From NCBI GenBank assembly GCA_027919835.1, contig JANVFP010000016.1, forward strand, positions 310,001 to 374,000: a DNA stretch of 64,000 nucleotides, in the 5' to 3' direction. Position numbers and translations under genes: made by a program. Of the stretch, positions 1 to 11,312 are shown in pieces. Position 1 is the first letter of the stretch. Every line of letters begins with the position of its first letter. Origin of the DNA: Lentinula raphanica. Taxonomy: Eukaryota > Basidiomycota > Agaricomycetes > Agaricales > Omphalotaceae. The notes under the pieces were generated by a model. That model saw only the letters and a list, made by a program, of their open reading frames with translations, was not told the DNA's origin and did not search any database.

Positions 1-1045
1 ATTTGTATCGAGCATCCCCGGAGAGCACGATGATACTATTTGGGGGAAGATATAGCTCATGAGACTCTGACCCTGAGCTTGGATCCGAAGATGAAGATGA
101 AGAATGGTAGGTGAAAGTGTCACGCTGTGATGAGCCCTCCTGCTCTTCATGGACTCGCTCGAAGCGCATGACACATCCTCCGCGTAGACTCACGCCAATG
201 ATACCATCCCCGAACCTACGTAGTAGATCGACGTGAGGTGAGATACCTTCACCTGGAGCATAGAGGTTTAAAATAGCTTGTCTCGCTTGCTTGGGTTTTT
301 CGTTATGCAATATGGAAGGCTTTCCTGCCTCAGAAGCAGTAGCTTGAAATGTGGGATTGTTAGCTGTAGGAAATAGTAGGTCGTGAATCTGCAGAGGTAA
401 AGCAGGTGGTCGAAGGAGGTCAGATAATTTGTCTAATAGTGCAATGAGAGGGGGAGGGAGGCCAGTTGATGGGAGATAAGCTGGCTCTGTGTTGTCAGAG
501 GGTGCTCTTTCAAAAAGCATGATTTGGTTGATCCTTCCTTTACCCTCGCCGGCGTCGAAATACTGTTTCATACAATATTCCCGCAGCTCTTCTCCCAATT
601 CTTCTGAAATCTTCATAGAGGGATCGAAGAAGAGTCCAGGAATAGGTGGCGCGTTCCTCAGGGCTACACTGCCCCTCTGCGGCTGTGATAGCGGTGCTTG
701 TCCCTCACTTTCTGAGAGTGACGCCGGGAATGATAATGCTTCATCGAACAACGAGTCCGGAGATAGTGACGAAGAGGGTTCCGACTCTGACTCTTCAAGC
801 TCGGTATAGTTTTGGCTGTCTGACACAGAGTATGTGGCTATAGACTTTGACGGTGGAATGTCAACGTGAAGTCTAATGCGTTTGCTGTAGTGGGTTTCGT
901 CACTTCGAGGACTGAGATGGTCAATTCCACTGTCTGAGGAGGGTTTCGTATCTCCTGCCACCAGCTTTCGTTTCCTTTCGCTCTCGTTGGGATCATTCGC
1001 TGCGAGTAAGTCGTCTATGAGCGTAATACTACCATCCCTACTCAT
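1..1045 (-). CDS. AlkB-like 2OG-Fe(II) oxygenase (3' end outside window)
   Basis: One open frame runs from ATG at 1045 to the window edge (348 codons, no intron needed), so the C-terminus is missing. The first ~150 residues are acidic and serine-rich. The conserved part contains NLYAPGEGISPHVD, whose H-x-D pair is the expected iron-binding dyad, then FGDGIIGVSLRGGCVMRFER and, close to the edge, LPPNSIIVLSGDARYK. This arrangement is typical of AlkB homologues that oxidatively demethylate nucleic acids or proteins using 2-oxoglutarate and Fe(II). The distal His and Arg would lie beyond the window. It is divergent from the SET-domain gene at 1458. The subfamily (ALKBH4/7/8 type) and substrate cannot be told from this fragment. 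Confidence 0.8.
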   Translation of the reverse strand, partial: MSRDGSITLIDDLLAANDPNESERKRKLVAGDTKPSSDSGIDHLSPRSDETHYSKRIRLHVDIPPSKSIATYSVSDSQNYTELEESESEPSSSLSPDSLFDEALSFPASLSESEGQAPLSQPQRGSVALRNAPPIPGLFFDPSMKISEELGEELREYCMKQYFDAGEGKGRINQIMLFERAPSDNTEPAYLPSTGLPPPLIALLDKLSDLLRPPALPLQIHDLLFPTANNPTFQATASEAGKPSILHNEKPKQARQAILNLYAPGEGISPHVDLLRRFGDGIIGVSLRGGCVMRFERVHEEQEGSSQRDTFTYHSSSSSSDPSSGSESHELYLPPNSIIVLSGDARYK

Positions 1046-1457
1046 GCCAAGTTCCTATAAACGGCAGGTGGATTAGTGAGGTTGAGGTAGTTCGATTCTT
1101 CGTTGTTGAAGTTAGGGACATGCCAATTACTTGTTACTGTAACCATTCACCTGTATCAACCAAGAATCGTCCGGTTCTGAGTCAGGGCGTAGTTGGAAGA
1201 AAGTTTGAGGGTCCAAGTCGACAAGAACCTCTATCTACATGACTGAATGATAATGCAGAGAGATTCTGAGCAAACTCTGACCTCTTCCGTGACAAAAGCT
1301 GCAAGCGGAAGCAAAATAAGCCAAGAAAAATCAGAGGATGAAAAGGTTCCGATGAAGAGGAGGAAGCGCTCAAGAAGCGCCCGGGAGTTGAAATTCGAAA
1401 TTTGGCGCTCATTCAGACTTCACTGAAGACCACCATCAAATCAAATCTTTGAAAAAA
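1046..1457. other. Divergent intergenic region
   Basis: About 410 bp between two divergent start codons, so it should hold both promoters. A 76-codon open stretch on the minus strand (1182-1412) has no recognisable domain and could be 5' leader. No clear TATA box was seen. Confidence 0.5.
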
Positions 1458-3663
1458 ATGTCTTTCAAAGAACTCAAGTCTTCCAAGAAGGCCAGATCGT
1501 ATGTTCATTCGTCTGTGGACCGTCCTGCTATCTCAGCTCCCATCGAAGAATCACAGCCAGGCCACGAACCTCAGAAGGCTTCCTCGGACGAGAAATTATA
1601 CAATGCCCTTCCTAATTCTCTTGAAATCAGACACTCAGAAGTGAATGGACGAGGGCTATGGACAACATCAACTATCAAAGCAGGTGTGTCAACAGAGAAG
1701 CACTCCGCCTTATATACTCTGAACTTAGAGCCTGCGTAGGGAGTGTGATTTTTGTAACAAAACCTTTCGCTTCAGCCTTATCCACCTCGAATCTATCTTC
1801 TTACTGCTCCTCCTGCTTCGCACCGTCAAGCTCTAATGGCATGCGTCGGTGTACAAAATGTCGCATCGCCCATTATTGCGACTCTGTGAGACTTTCGACC
1901 TCTTCTAACATGCTCCTACAAGTCTCTGACCAAAAACCTTTTAGATTTGCCAAACGAACGATTGGGCAATCCACAAGCTAGAATGCACGTCGTTACAAAA
2001 ATGGTTTCAAGCTGCTCCCTCTAGTGATATTGGACCTCCGTCTGATGCTGTTCGATGCTTGAGTCGAATGTTGTGGAAATTGCAGAAACGAGGATTCGAT
2101 ACGATTCAGGTGCGCTGCAAAGTTCCCTTTCGAAAGAAGAATGAACATCTGAATGCAGGTAATCATTTCAGGCTAAAGAGATCGCCAACATGCAATCTCG
2201 TGAGTCTTTTTCCCAGTGCATGAGAGAACGACTAACTCTCCCCAGACCGAAAATCTCTGAAGCCTTCAGCGTACGAGACCCACACCTACCTCGCTCAATC
2301 GCTTGTTCAATACATGAACTTCTCGAATCCTGCCGATATGACGCAATATCATCTCTCATCTGCCGCCGATCTGGTCGACACGGTTTCACGCGTGAGTCTA
2401 GTCATCTACGTCGTCTGACAATCGTTGATGGTCTATGGAACGTACAGTTCATCACCAACACCTTTACCGTCACCGATCCGACACTTGTCCCTCTGGGTGC
2501 TGCTGTGTCTCCAGTGGTGGCACTCATCAATCATTCTTGCGACCCCAACGCCGTCGTAGTGTTCCCTCGAGTCTTTTCCGATCCAAAGAATAACGAACCG
2601 CTAATGCACGTTGTCGCTATCCGAGACATTCAGCCGGAGGAAGAGTTATGTCCTTGACCAGTGACACAAAAGTCTATTCGTCTGATGTTGCTCTTTCTGT
2701 AGATCTTGACATCATACATCGACGCTACTCTACCTACAAGATTACGCCAGCAATCGTTGAACGAAACTTACAACTTCGAGTGTAGATGTGGCTTGTGTTC
2801 CATGGTTGGAGTGGATCCGCGAATGGCTCTAAATTGCCCCAAGAACTGTGGTGGATTGTGTCCGCTCCCTATCGAAGGTACATCCCAAGCTCTCTTATCT
2901 CAACGTCTTGATCTAAGATCTAACTCTCAAAGATGTGGATCATCCTCTCGTTCGCTGTTTCAAGTGTCATGCCGTCGTACACTCGGTTGAGGCTGCTTTA
3001 GACGCACTACGAGTTAGTCAAGAAGGTCTAGATAAAGCCATTGCTTTGCAATTCAGAGGTGTGTTGCAGTCGAAAAGATCCCGCTTGACAATGCTCTCAC
3101 ACCATTTATGTTTGCTCAAAGACCCAGAAAAATCACTACGCCTCACGACGAATCTCATTCCCATTCTCATCTCTGCTGGTTTTCCACCTTCTTCTCATCC
3201 TCTCCTTGGCCTAACCCGTCTGCATCAACAACTCTTAACCGAGTCGTTCCCCAATCCTCTCACTCAAGACCATCTCGACGAGACCATACGCACAGCAAGC
3301 CAAAATGTCAACGGCCTTACGACACTCCTCAGGGAAGGTCACCCGGTTCTCGCAATTGCACTCGTGGGACTAGGAAAACTCCTCGCAGTGGACGAACCCT
3401 CCCACCGCGCATCCGACAGCGATCTATTTCAAAAGGAGTTAACACAGGTATATCCTCCATCAGGTCTTCCGAGGCTGCAGCTTGCGTATCAAACGCTATT
3501 GCGCGCAAGGACAATGCTTTCGATTGGGTTCGGTGTGGTTAATGAAGGCGGGCAGGTTGGTAAAGAGGTCAGGGAGATGATTGTTGCGTTGGAAAAAGAG
3601 ATCGGGGTGTTCAAACAAGGGGTGAGGAATGTGTTCGAAGATACACCGAGAGTGAAAGTGTAG
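1458..3663 (+). CDS. SET and MYND domain protein (SMYD-like lysine methyltransferase)
   Basis: Eight exons fit: 1458-1683, 1740-1885, 1945-2109, 2172-2199, 2246-2391, 2448-2645, 2703-2877, 2933-3663 (604 codons). The start is ATG 1458. The N-terminal SET part has ETRHSE-like EIRHSEVNGRGLW; a MYND zinc finger follows with C-x2-C pairs (YCSSCFAP, RCTKCRIAHYC, NDWAIHKLEC). The SET core NHSCDPNAVV and the post-SET cysteines FECRCGLC are present. SMYD proteins use S-adenosylmethionine to methylate lysines on histone and other proteins. One oddity: the donor of intron 6 (2646) reads TTATGT instead of GTATGT, while frame and homology demand a splice exactly there (GAG to ATC). Reading on would stop within a few codons, after the catalytic core but before the cysteine-rich post-SET. 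Either the allele is damaged or there is a base error. Confidence 0.85.
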
Positions 3664-4186
3664 AAAGGGACAGCGGGAACCGATAAGCCACATATTTACA
3701 TTTCTTTCGAATTGAGATTTATGTATCAGATTTGGGCTCGGGAGTTCAAGATGATGAATTGTCCACCCCCCCTCGTGAGCGGATATGAAGAGTAGAATTG
3801 CAGCCACAATCGCAAGAACGTATAATCCGGATGTTTTCCTAATACACCTGCCTCAAGATATGTCAGAAATACTCATAGGAACGGATTGCAGACTTGTCCA
3901 TCTAGAGGACTCTGGAGGACTTTGCAATTCATTTTCCTCTCGGAAATGTGAATTTCCGTCACACTCGGTGGCTTGCACCTCCCCACCCTTTGAATACTCC
4001 CAGATTAGCAGACCCCACATTTATACTCAAGGAACAGTTTGCGCGCTAGCCTCTTTACAGCGACGATCGGGCGGTGACAATGTTTATATTCTTCAACCCT
4101 ATACACGTTTTGGTACATTTAAGAGCAAGTAAGCAGGGTTTGCTTCTAGGTATCTTTCCCTAGGACTACTCCCTCTCTCATACGCC
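3664..4186 (+). other. Intergenic region
   Basis: Terminator of the SMYD-like gene and promoter of the membrane protein gene at 4187. An open stretch at 3785-4132 has no motif and atypical composition. No further gene is supported. Confidence 0.4.
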
Positions 4187-5667
4187 ATGTCCAATGCTCC
4201 CCAAGAAAGCATGATTCTTGTTGGTATCGGGCAGGTCATATACTGGAACGTCGCGAGTTTGATCGTTACTTGTATCGCCTATGGTACGCCCCGAACCATC
4301 CTTCACTTTGTAGTACAAAAGATCGACAAAAACCCTTCTCTAGGCTTCAATCTGCTAGCTGCGTCAATCGCCGTGTCCCTCTTCCTGTGCGTTCGTCTCT
4401 CACTAAATGCACCAATTACTCCCTGTATTGAATCTTCCTTTTGTTCCTCGTAATCTCACAACAGGAAAAACGGTACACGGGGTCTCGCTAGGAAGATTTT
4501 GCTCTCCCTGACACTGATTATCATGCTGAGCACAACCTGGGATGTCATTAATCGAGCCGGGTTGTATCTTACACAGATCGATTATATATTGATGCGCCCG
4601 TTGAGTGGAGGTGTCCTCGCTCAGGCTGTGGCTGCGAATAAAGCTACATTGCCTTACGAATACGTTGATGGATGGCCTGTAACTATCAACGTATGTTCAT
4701 GTATCTCTTTCCTCAATATTTTGAGCCTCGGCTTGATATTCTCTCCTCTAGCTTCTGGTTGGAGATGGCATCGTCTCTTGGAGGGCCTGGGCAATCTATC
4801 CTCACAAGATCATTGTACGGGCATCACTGGTTCTCCTGATGCTCGGCAACATAGGTGTGTGCTCTCTGCAGCAGTATCACTGGTCATCACTCTTTCTTAG
4901 CGTTCTGTGCGCCAGCTGTAAACGTTGCAGATGTCATCATGGAAGATGTTAATCCCTCGGGTCAGACCCATAGTCTAGCGTTGGACACAGCATCAATCTG
5001 GGTCTCCCTCGGTGTCAATGCTTTTGCTACGTCCATAGTCGCGTTGAAAATGCTGTGTGTATGATCGACAAATTTACCTTATTCTGGGTAGCTGATCTTC
5101 GTATCGTCAATGACCAGCCGACATCGTAGAAGTATCAGCATCATCTCTCGCAAAGGCAGAAGAACAGTCGTAGAGAAGTTGTTGCTCTTCCTAGTTGAAT
5201 CGGGCAGTGCATTTTGCCTCTTTCAAGTAAGTCGTATCATTCTCTTCACCATGATTGAGGAATCAAGCATGCACCTCGACATAGCTCTTGTTCGCGATTT
5301 TCGAAACCCTCAACCTGTATCAAACCACCACTACGGATTCCTCAATTCAAGTTACCACTTTAATACTCTACTCTATCTTTAATGGTTTCGCTGTGAGTAT
5401 ATCAACTTTCATCCGCTGGTATTCATGCACCAAAAGCTTGGCCTTTTATTCCAGGTCCTCTATCCTTTAGCAGTTATCATCATGGTCAGCCTCAATAACT
5501 CCGTCATTGAAGAATCTCTACACAGCCAACATTTCACGAGTACTGGCCACTCTGAAGATACTTCTGACTCACCGCCAATCAGAATGGATGCTACCAAAGT
5601 TTCTACTATGCATTTTGCTTTGGGAACAAGGACCAGTGCTGTCACTACTGATGCATCTACACTTTGA
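4187..5667 (+). CDS. Seven-transmembrane protein of basidiomycete type
   Basis: Seven exons keep one frame: 4187-4386, 4465-4690, 4752-4854, 4901-5054, 5118-5226, 5285-5392, 5455-5667 (370 residues). Hydrophobic segments alternate with short loops: an N-terminal IYWNVASLIVTCIAYG, LAASIAVSLFLC, LLSLTLIIMLS, LLVGDGIVSWRAWAIYP, VRASLVLLMLGNI, ASIWVSLGVNAFATSIVALKM and later LLLFLVESGSAFCLF, TTLILYSIFNGFA and VLYPLAVIIMVSLNNS. The GDGIVSWRAWAIY and HRRSISI motifs are shared with a large family of uncharacterised agaricomycete membrane proteins often assumed to be receptor-like. The C-terminal tail is serine/threonine rich and probably cytoplasmic. No ligand or pathway can be deduced. The acceptor of exon 4 could alternatively lie 15 nt downstream in the same frame. 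Confidence 0.75.
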
Positions 5668-6043
5668 TTTTCTCAAATTGTTTATTCTCAAGTCGTCTTC
5701 AATCATGTAGTGTCTCTTTTGCACAAGAATAGGGATGAGGCTAGATGAGTAGAACGATTTGAACGGAACCGACTAGGAATTTACACTGATTCCTCCCTCA
5801 AGCCTACTGCCTCTACTGCTCCTCTCTTCTAATGTCTTTTCAAAATTCAGACTGAGATCTCTTGTTTGGACTTCAACCGTCCGGTTTCAGTTTCACAGTA
5901 TCGACAGCACCTCGTTCATTCGCCGTGAGACGAAGTCTAGTAGACAGGATTATAGACATATCAGGTTCAGCAAAGCAATTGAAACGAACACCGATGGAGG
6001 CTTTTGTATGCGAGCGACGTGCGACGGTAACCAACGATGACCG

Positions 6044-6050
6044 TATAAAA
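6044..6050 (+). promoter_or_regulatory. TATA box
   Basis: TATAAAA, 113 bp upstream of the ATG at 6163, in a GC-richer context. It fits a core promoter for the small secreted protein gene. Confidence 0.55.
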
Positions 6051-6162
6051 GGAACCCGGGCGTGGAGAGGCGTGAAGTCTCAATATTTCAATCCCCAGGC
6101 TGGTCCTGACTCGCTCCCCAACATTACGACTTGCACGTATTCCGACACTCGACTCTTGAGTC

Positions 6163-6339
6163 ATGAAGTTCTATATCATCGCATGTCTCTCACTGCTCCT
6201 CATATCCAGTGCTACAACAGTCAGCGCCAACGCTCATGATACCGACGCAATCGCCAACACCTTCGAACCCGCAATTTCTAACTCCAGTATCAGTTCCCGA
6301 CTCAGAAGAACCCTGGGCAGGCCTCCGAATCAGACATAG
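6163..6339 (+). CDS. Small secreted peptide precursor
   Basis: A single 58-codon exon. Residues 1-22 are a clear signal peptide (MKFYIIACLSLLLISSATTV), with likely cleavage after VSA or shortly beyond. The mature part is short, polar and cysteine-free. It carries a dibasic site, RLRR, followed by only nine residues, TLGRPPNQT, then TAG. This layout, signal peptide plus spacer plus Kex2-like site plus short C-terminal peptide, resembles fungal secreted repeat or pheromone-like precursors, but no CaaX box is present, so it is not a mating pheromone of the basidiomycete type. The start is supported by the signal peptide and by the upstream TATA box. Function unknown; it could also be a chance ORF. 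Confidence 0.5.
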   Translation: MKFYIIACLSLLLISSATTVSANAHDTDAIANTFEPAISNSSISSRLRRTLGRPPNQT

Positions 6340-9029
6340 GGCCGAACAATGGTCAGCTTCGTTCCCTGACAACGTCGATACCTTGCATTGCAGTCATGTT
6401 TGTACTTGGTATTAATACCCCAATCTTCCGTGCCTTTGAAGATTGCGGTGGCCCTGGGAGGCGCTGCTGTGGATAGACCCTAGAGACGAGTGAGGGAGTT
6501 TCAATATTCGGTGACTTAGTCGTTGCGATGTGTTCAGGATGTATCTGTGATACAATCTACGATTCGAAGGCGGTTATGCTGAAATCTGTCACGTCCACAT
6601 TCCAGTCTAACAGTGCTTTATGAGCGCCAGTAATTATAAGTTGCAAGAATCGCCAGCACCAGACGTCCGTGCTAAACCCTGATGATACAGAGTCGCATAC
6701 GGTGCTCTAATCAAAAAGACTCGAGGTATTGTTCTACTATTCTCATCTTCACCTGCTGGAGATATGTAGCTTGCAGCTTGTTCACAATGTGAAGTCGAAC
6801 CAAGATTACGCACATAGCGCTATAGCCTGTCAATCAACAATGACAAAATTGTTCATTGAACTTCTCCAAAAATCAAAATACGTGATAATTGTCTTCATAA
6901 ATACCGTATCGCAGGAACCATTTGTATGAATGTGCGAACCCATCGTACTCATACGTTCTTATATGATGTTCTACTGGGTCCGAAGGCCTCCAACTTCGGG
7001 AGCACAAGTCCCAGGTGAAATGAAAGTGTTCGTGGAATGGGATTTAGGAGCCTCGAGTAAAGGAATGTTGAAAGGCTACCAGTAGATCTTTCTCTCGACG
7101 GTCCTCGTCCTCGGAACGCTTCCGATGAGAGGAACCTGGGCAGGGCGGTTGTAGACCGAACGGGTGATACGGGTCACCGTAGGTTGCCTTGTATGGAGAA
7201 AATGTTGAAAATTTTGATGAGTACGGAGTGAAGGTGTGCGGTAGGAGAACGAGTGAACGCGAAGTCAGAAAAAGTCACTGATACAAGTAACTTCAAGGCT
7301 CACCAAGCGTGATATACCTCATATGAATCCAGCCGCACTTCGATAATTGTACGACCCTATGAATAAACGATGATGAGCATGAGTAATGGTAGAATCTGGC
7401 GAAAATAACGTACTAGGTAATCGACGTGGGAGCCTATAACGAGCCCTTCTTGACGGCCTGCCAGGTTGTGGTTGACTGCAACAACGTCACCGGGCTACGT
7501 TTGATCAAGAAAAACATAGGAAGATAGAAAATAGAAGCAGCAATCAATATCAGCCATGTAGAGGGATGTAAAGAAAAAGACGCACGATAATTTCGTCGTA
7601 CATGTTCTCTGTCTGATGTCGTGAAACGTGTTACAAGGGAAGGATGTATGGGTGGGTGTCTCTCTGGATGATGCAAATGGAGTGCAGTGAAGGTTACTAC
7701 CGATTGCGATAGCGATGAAGATGAAAAAAAGTACAAAGGCTTGATGATGGTTCGACTACAAGAACAAGACGGGCTTTTAAAGATTAGATGATGCTTATTG
7801 TCCTACGGCCCCAATTCCGCGAGGTTGCCTCGAGGCGATTGGCTTAGGGTAAATTGCGTAAATTCATTCAGGGACACCGTCATGACTCATGCCATGCGCG
7901 AAAGTGCTGGCAAAATTCGCAGAAATCCTCCTGCCTGCTTGGATTCGTCTCTCTCTCGCTCTGATAGTACTACTAGACGTCTAAAACTTATTGGCACATT
8001 CGCTTTCTAAAAGGTCTACATAGTAGAAAATACTTCCGGGAGACCTACGCTCAAAAAAGTGCATTAGACGCTCTTCGACTCCGTCATCGGAACTAAGATT
8101 CAACGTGGATACCATGAGGGTGTGTCCCAGGTGTATCCGGTGTTTTCCGTATCGCCTGCTCACTGTCAGTTATTGGCTCTCGCCGAGCATGCAAGCATTC
8201 TTGAATGCTGTGCGGATGCAAGGCAACAGCATGGAAGCTAGACACATTTCCATTGGACGTCGACAGCAAAATTTGGACATGCAATTTAAATGATGAGTCC
8301 CATTCATGAACTGAGCTGCAGACAGATCCTGGACAGATCCACCGAAAAAGTATCAGAGCAGCAGGACTCCTGTACTATGTCTGAGCAAAGAATCAGTGGG
8401 GGCATTGACCTGGAGAACCCGTTCGACCGTCGACGGTATCCGTGATCAGCATGAATTAGTCCGCAAGCATTGTTTTGGAACGTCCGTGTGTCTGAGTGAA
8501 AGATTGAAGTTTTACGATGCAAAATCACACTGGGTGGGACCTTCCATCCATCTGCGTATCGTGAAGTTGAAGCTTCTGAGACTATCATCGTCAGACAGCT
8601 TTCATATTGTAGTACCTGAAGCCTCAGGAAGAGGAGACAATGGGTATTTAGCACATTCCAGGACTGACTAGACCGAAAAAACAGTTGGAAATGCATGTCT
8701 TCAAGTTGATACAATATGAATACGAACCAATCCAAGTTGCAGAAATCAAAGCGCATCATTTGATATCATGGAAGCTCGAATTTTCTGCAAGAAAGCGTGA
8801 CCCAATAAAAACAGACAGATGAAATTGAGAAGAGGAAGGTACGAGGAGGAAGAAACGAGGAGGAAGAAACGAGAAAAAACGATAGTCAGAGTCTTCGATA
8901 GAGCGCTCAGTGCTCATTCTACCACGTGTCCTGTTTTTCCCACGAGCGCGCGCCTGATTAATTGCACCGCAGACCAGTGCTCACTGCTGTCCTACGTACC
9001 ACCACCACATACAGCACACCGTATTCACT
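6340..9029. other. Long region without a secure gene
   Basis: About 2.7 kb with only short, motif-free open stretches on both strands. On the minus strand 7434-7736 has a hydrophobic segment, and about 7090-7250 reads as an open basic stretch ending in a stop; neither could be joined into a convincing spliced gene. The last few hundred bases should contain the promoter of the WBP2-like gene. Confidence 0.4.
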
Positions 9030-9712
9030 ATGGCACTCAACTGTGCGATGCTCAATGATATCAGAGAGCCAATACCTCTACCACACGAGACTATGATATA
9101 CACCGTTACATCAGGCGCCGAAGTCGTCCTTGTGATACCAGACGTTCCGCCGGAAGGTAGTCGTTCATCTGGGGGATCTGGAGGCTCTCAGAAGCTCAAA
9201 GCAATGGGAAGGATATGGCTAACTGATAATCGGGTGCGTTAGTCTATCTTGGCTCTCATCATCGCCGTATGCATTACTTACCGCTGTGACTAGTTCCTCT
9301 TCACATCATCACCGGACTCATCGTTCGACTCTTTGACAGTGCCACTGCCCTCTATCCTTTCTACCCGCTTCGAACAGCCTGTGTTTGGGCCGAACTACCT
9401 CTCATTCGAGATCAAACCTTCATCTGGAGGTGGCCTAACCAAGGGAACAACTGTCGAGGTTCGATTCAAGAACCAAGCCATGTTTGAGTTTATTGCGTTG
9501 TTGGAGAAGACAAGAGAGCGTGCGATCTACATGAAGAGACAGATGGCAGAGGAGGAGGAAGGCTTGCGTGAGTTCTCAATATTCACTACATGAAGCTCGA
9601 TCACTCAATTTGTTCATGCCCCTCAGCGAGCTACACTTCGCCTGCGGAATCAAGCACAGTCACTTTGGTCGGTGATGTTCCAGTGGACAATCCACCAGAG
9701 TATGGCTCTTGA
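9030..9712 (+). CDS. WBP2-like GRAM-domain protein
   Basis: Three exons, 9030-9233, 9294-9567 and 9627-9712, encode 187 residues. The fold matches the PH-GRAM domain of WW-domain binding protein 2: an N-terminal TSGAEVVLVIP strand region, a glycine/serine-rich loop, KAMGRIWLTDNRFLF, LPSILSTRFEQPVFGPNYL and a final helix EFIALLEKTRERAIYMKRQM. The C-terminus ends in PPEYGS, matching the PPxY core by which WBP2 binds WW domains. In animals WBP2 is a transcription coactivator and adaptor for WW proteins such as YAP or Nedd4-like ligases; in fungi a role with a WW-type ubiquitin ligase is a reasonable inference. Length is close to the compact fungal members. It lies tail to tail with the minus-strand membrane protein gene at 9912. 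Confidence 0.85.
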
Positions 9713-9911
9713 ATCATATCGGTATAATTAAGTATATGTGTATTATTATATGGAAACCTTCAACGAATCATAATGTGACAACATTGTACTTCTGCAGTTA
9801 GGTACGGAATCCTCCATCGATTCCAGCCGCATTTCCTGACATCCTCATGCATGTGAGTATCGTGTTACTGACCTCGTATGTATGAGGACGATAGGGGAAC
9901 ACACAATGGGT

Positions 9912-11312
9912 TCAGCATTGGTCTTGTTCCACTCTCACTTCGACTGAGATGTCTTTCTTCCAGAATATCCATGATCGGACGATTGACTACCAGAATTAAG
10001 CTTGGATGGATAACAAATCAGCAACAAGGGCGCTCACCATATTCAAACCCATGGCGATGGGGCCAGCGATATTGGACACTGCGAACGATGGCATACTCAG
10101 CAATCAATGAATGTCAACTTCAGAGCGCGAAGTCTCACGAAATGCGTTGTAGATGACGAAGTACTGTTTTCCACGCATAGTTATGGGCAGCACGTAGACC
10201 ACGCTGGTACTTGCGACTGGGGTCAATAGAGATTTTAGGCAGAAGAGAAATATCCTTCTTACGCTACAGAGAGGAGAGATAATAGGCTAAAGCCTACAAG
10301 GCGTATCATCACCCCGATAGCAACTTGACCATTCGACTGACGGTAAAGCTCATTCCTCTGCTTCCAGTGCCGGTAAAGCAGGACTCCTGTTTTGACTGTG
10401 GAAGAATGCCGATGCTTAGTGACCAATTCGATGTAACGAGACGGCGGCTTGTAAACTTACATTCGCAAATGACGGCTGCTATACCAAAGACCACGTCGAA
10501 TCCAATCACAGTATAAGACCTAGTAGATACTGTTTTCACCGGAGGACCAATCGATCAGTGTAAGCGAGGTCAATACCCTATCTGGTTTGAGAAATGGCAG
10601 TAGAACTGTTGCGGGCTACGCTGGACGATTTCTGGCTTGACACCACCAATCTGATCGCACATGCGGAAAATACCTTGAGAACCAGGTGATATTTGAAGTT
10701 GGAAGCATACATAACTCACCGCAAGGAATGTTGCCATCAATACAACGAAGAGGATCACCGTTGATAATGGGATCTAGAAGATCGTCAATCCATCTCAGTG
10801 CCGGCGAGTAAGTGAACGAGTTTACTCACCCATTTACTGTCACGGTGTATTAATCCTGAGTATTGTTTCGCATAATAGAGCATCATCAAATGAAACTGGA
10901 TGAAATCGTCCATGTGTTGAGATCTATACGAGCAAGCATTAACTTGATGGTGATATTACCTGAAGTGCAAATGCGAAAGCGGCAGACAAAAGCCTGAACA
11001 TTGTGGAATCATTTCGTCAGTCTGCGACTTTCGAGCAGGTCAAGATTGTACTCACCAGATTGGACATGCATAAGCTAGTGCACTTTGTACCAGACATAGT
11101 GCAAAATGAGGCTCAGGTCCAGTCTGACCATGGGCCATTGCTAGTAGCAACATCGAGAAAGAGTATACAGCCATGCTGGAGAGAACAAGATACCAAGTGG
11201 ACAGACGATGGAGCGAGCGTGAAAATAATGCCGTTAGCATTATAACAAAGGCACCAACGAAGCCTGCAACTTGGATGACATTGAATATCGTTATAATCAA
11301 GTTGCCCCCCAT
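9912..11312 (-). CDS. Seven-TM receptor-like protein, tandem copy A
   Basis: Ten exons fit with consistent phase: 11312-11056, 10993-10960, 10895-10830, 10773-10720, 10650-10577, 10519-10461, 10383-10263, 10209-10139, 10078-10038, 9986-9912 (283 residues). Seven hydrophobic segments are visible, starting with VIQVAGFVGAFVIMLTALF and TWYLVLSSMAVYSFSMLLLA, and ending with IAGPIAMGLNM. The loop between TM4 and TM5 contains the well-kept RSPQQFYCHFS. The tail is short (SIVRSWIFWKK then charged residues). Copy B at 12227 has the same exon order and very similar sequence, so the pair arose by tandem duplication. The family looks receptor-like but I cannot name it. Very small exons (34-75 nt) are notable. 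Confidence 0.75.

Noticed and set aside
6163..6339. Mating pheromone precursor
   Set aside because: No C-terminal CaaX box and it has a classical signal peptide, unlike basidiomycete pheromones.
7434..7736. 100-codon minus-strand frame with a hydrophobic stretch
   Set aside because: Low-complexity start, isolated, and no splice partners that extend it into a membrane protein.
8304..8759. 151-codon minus-strand open frame
   Set aside because: Composition is unlike nearby genes and no domain or homologous exon pattern was found.
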